Part shown: piece by piece, positions 61,380-64,000 of the stretch | How the letters are laid out: each line of letters begins with the position of its first letter | Numbering within the stretch: position 1 is the stretch's first letter | Assembly: GCA_018881555.1 (NCBI GenBank) | Contig: JACAXG010000007.1 | Span: 13,559,235-13,623,234, forward strand | From: Amblyornis subalaris | Lineage: Eukaryota > Chordata > Aves > Passeriformes > Ptilonorhynchidae | DNA length: 64,000 nt | Reading direction: 5' to 3' | Program-made: the position numbers and the translations under genes | Notes under the pieces: generated by a model | What the model was told of the DNA's origin: nothing | Database searches by the model: none | The model's input: the letters and a program-made list of their open reading frames with translations, nothing else

Positions 61380-62130
61380 GAGTGGAATGGCAACTCGTTC
61401 CTGCCCGGCACAGCAGGCGCATCCTTTCCAGGCCTACCCTGCCTGCCCATATGCCCTGGTACAACAGGTGTGAGGCTCTGCAATGGAAGGAAACAAGGAT
61501 GAGGACCATGGTTCATCTAGGTTGGAGGTGTCACCAAGGGGAAGTCAACCTATGCCCGGCATAAAAAACACTTCTGTTAAGGAGAAAAAGATGGGTTGTT
61601 GTCGTATGAGTATTCTGAGCAGAACAGAAGGCCCAATTTGCTGACCTGACCNACTTCCTAATGAAGTCTGCTGCCTCTGTGGGGCCTGGGTTAAAGATGT
61701 GGTAAGAAAGCTTCCTTCCCTGATATGGTCCTCAGATTATCATCCAATATGGCTTTTTCATGGAGAGAGTGACTTCTTACTGAAATTGCAGTAAGAAGTC
61801 CAAGGGCAATCAAGAGATGTCAGGGCCTTGGGATGACTGGTTAAGGGGTCGGGAGCTCAAGCAGTAGAGCCTCTGTCCTTCCGNCTGCAGAGAGTGATGT
61901 CGGAAGGAGCAGGCAGACCCAGCGGATCAGTAACAAGCTCTGTGATTGGTGTCACCAGGAGAATTTTGGGTTCTGGCAAACCCAATCATGGGTTGGCCTG
62001 CGTGACGCCAGGCCTGCTGGCAACAGACAAGGTACACCAGTCTCAAAGTGGGAAAAGGATCTTTGTGTAAGAGTTGGCAGGGCTCACTGAAATAGATTGA
62101 AACTAGATTTGAAGGGGGAAGAGGATAAAA
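61380..62130 (+). pseudogene. Decayed CR1 ORF1 fragment (SGNH-esterase type)
   Basis: On the plus strand, pieces in shifting frames match the C-terminal half of avian CR1 ORF1, whose domain resembles SGNH-hydrolase/esterase folds and is thought to act in retroposon particle function. Readable pieces include MPWYNRCEALQ near 61450, a GTEGP segment near 61625-61640, the phrase for serial aspartate/tyrosine around 61730-61750, RNRQTQR-like text near 61905-61925, and SQSGKRIF at about 62041-62065. These are followed by stops and the post-ORF1 linker near 62100. Multiple frameshifts and stops make it non-functional. No CR1 ORF2 or 3' end follows, which is unusual because CR1 copies normally retain the 3' end. 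The identification rests on recalled family resemblance. Confidence 0.7.
61771..61800. repeat. Perfect 12-bp inverted repeat with 6-base loop
   Basis: Arms GACTTCTTACTG (61771-61782) and CAGTAAGAAGTC (61789-61800) are exact reverse complements around the loop AAATTG. It lies within the CR1 ORF1 remnant. The right arm resembles the expected CR1 text, while the left arm does not. Confidence 0.95.
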
Positions 62131-64000
62131 CCAGGCTCAGTAGTCATAAGCCATAGGATCGCATGCCAGTGGTCAAGGGATATTACATATTCATTTTGGA
62201 CACTTTTGAGAGTCATGAAACCAAGAGCAGCAGAATTCGCACTGCTGGAGCTAAACTCTTGTCTGGCTGTGAGTGTGTTTCTGATAGGATTTAGATGCCA
62301 TAAAAGTACTGCCCATTGACTAAAATTTAGGCTTTGTAAGGGTAAACAGCCTCTAAAAATGTACAATCAAAGAGACAGCTTTCAATTTAGAATACACCAA
62401 CAGTTTTGTCGAGGAAAGAAAACAGAGTCTCACTTTCTGCAAAAAGCAGAAAACAAAGCTAAGCAAAGAGTTTGAAACTCTGGAGTGGGTTCCTTGCTTT
62501 GGCTTTACACTAATGGCTTTACACTAGTCCAAAGCAGAAACTTAGATCACACAATTAAATTGCTGTTTCTATATCACCAGAGCAATGACAATGACAGGAC
62601 ATAGCAGACTCCATTCATAGGTTGCCTTGAACTTTGTATTCTGATTCAATACTGAAAACTTATTTTTAACATTTTCAATTAAAAAGAGGCTCCTAAAACT
62701 TAGCTCCAACTGTTTGTTTGCAGCACAAACTGGAACACTTGGTTTTACAGTGAAAAATGAGCTCATTCAAGCAGTATTAAACAGTTNCTGTAACAACTGA
62801 GCAACAGAAGAAAGAAAAAAAGAAAGAGTAGACTATTTCAGGTGTTCTATATTCGATAACGGTTCACCTCTCTTCCAAGAAGGCATACAAAGATAATATT
62901 GACCTTACTGATAAAATTGACACAGAGCTGGACTTTGGTGAAAGATGACCTTTTCATGTCAGCCTTTTAAGTTCAGCCAGCCTTGTAGATNTGGGAGAAT
63001 TGAGGTGTCTCAGAATGTGTTCTGGTGAAAATTGTTCTACAAAGGTGTCTGTTCACGGAGCGTTGCTGAACAAGGCAAGGAGATCACCATGAGGAAGCCA
63101 TTTCTTGTGTTTTGCCAGCAGGTCAGCCTGGCATTGCCTCATCAACCTCACTTTGAAAGAATTGCAGCAACTTTGCCAAGCTTGCCTCAGTTTCAGAATA
63201 CCTGCCACACCTGGTAGCTGCAGCAGTAGCTTACCCCATTCTTTGTCTTACTGTTTTTCATCTTTTAAATGTATTCTGTCCATCTTAAAGTAACACCAAA
63301 TTCACATCTGACTTCCTGCTGTTTCCTTTGCCTCCTGACTGCTTTCCTGTTGGCATAACAAGCCCTTCTGGCACACAATACTGAGAAGGCAATTTACATG
63401 CAGGAGAACAAAGGTTTCACAATTTGAATTTTCCAGCTATGTACTTTATGCAGAAGAGCATGTTTGGCACATTTTCCATAGGGAGTGAACCAAAGACTGC
63501 TGTCTGCTGTACATTATTATGATGGGAAGTGTCCCTTTATGCCATCTTTAATATTTATTTTATAAGAAAACATTAGGAAGGCTGAAACTCTGTCATTGCT
63601 ATTTATACTGTATTTGTGCTTTGGGATAAAAAAGAAAAGCATCTGCATAGAAAAGGCTTATGGGAACATTCATACGCGAAGATTTTTCATCCTGGGGTAT
63701 GAAATGCGTTATATAAAAAGCATCAAGAAATCTTAATCCTGTTTATGCTTCAGAAGTTCCCTCCGGGCTTTAAATTTTTCTGACAGTGGAGACTGAACTC
63801 TTTATGAAAACATTAACGGTTAGAAAGGATTTTCACATTAAGTGAAATAAATCGTTGGATTTTATTCTGAATGAGATGGTATAGAGTGACTGGTATCACC
63901 TATTGCTTTTATGCACTTCTGCTACAAGGATATAAAAAGCTAGGTATAAATGTCAGGTCTGCGAAGAAGCACTGTATGCAGAGAATCTTCCATTAACAAC
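62131..64000. other. AT-rich stretch, no gene recognised
   Basis: CR1-derived sequence may continue to about 62190, but it becomes unrecognisable. Short open frames at 63032-63293 (plus) contain an ATG at 63090 but no supporting signal. Nothing else is noted up to the window end. Confidence 0.5.

Noticed and set aside
62103..62366. Minus-strand 87-codon open frame
   Set aside because: Partly antisense to the tail of the CR1 ORF1 relic, with no other support.
1..64000. tRNA, rRNA, snRNA, CRISPR arrays, bacterial or phage genes, full-length provirus
   Set aside because: Looked for characteristic motifs on both strands by eye and found none; a covariance-model scan would be needed to exclude small RNAs.

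Overview
The window looks like nuclear DNA from a bird, most likely a passerine or a close relative. It is AT-rich and almost gene-less. It carries four CR1 retroposon pieces and two solo LTRs of the avian endogenous-retrovirus kind. CR1 and such LTRs are the usual repeats of bird genomes. There is no bacterial gene organisation, operon, CRISPR array, tRNA or rRNA. About one base in a few hundred is an isolated N, so frames crossing an N are uncertain.

Layout. 1-9146: AT-rich non-coding DNA. 9147-9792: solo LTR, plus strand, flanked by a 6-bp direct repeat. 9799-29552: a long featureless stretch. 29558-30400: solo LTR, minus strand, with TG/CA ends and a perfect 5-bp target-site duplication; it is the most GC-rich patch of the window. 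31217-36412: several open stretches, all on the minus strand, whose codon composition resembles protein-coding sequence, some with plausible splice sites. They are separated by intron-like DNA or stop codons and by a CR1 3' end (31738-32150). I cannot name the protein; these may be exons of an unidentified gene or remains of a decayed one. 36413-45174: featureless. 45175-46402: a 5'-truncated CR1 with part of its reverse transcriptase (one stop, altered catalytic box). 46403-52294: featureless apart from a short interstitial telomere tract (47402-47433) and small tandem duplications. 52295-52694: a second CR1 3' end. 52695-61379: featureless apart from simple repeats. 61380-62130: a decayed CR1 ORF1 (SGNH-esterase-type) fragment holding a perfect 12-bp hairpin. 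62131-64000: nothing recognised.

The most useful signals are the minus-strand coding-like cluster, the telomeric tract, the hairpin that looks like a template-switch scar, and the orphan CR1 ORF1. No gene could be named with confidence and no obvious new biological system was found. The window reads as a gene desert or very large intron/intergenic region with a modest repeat load.
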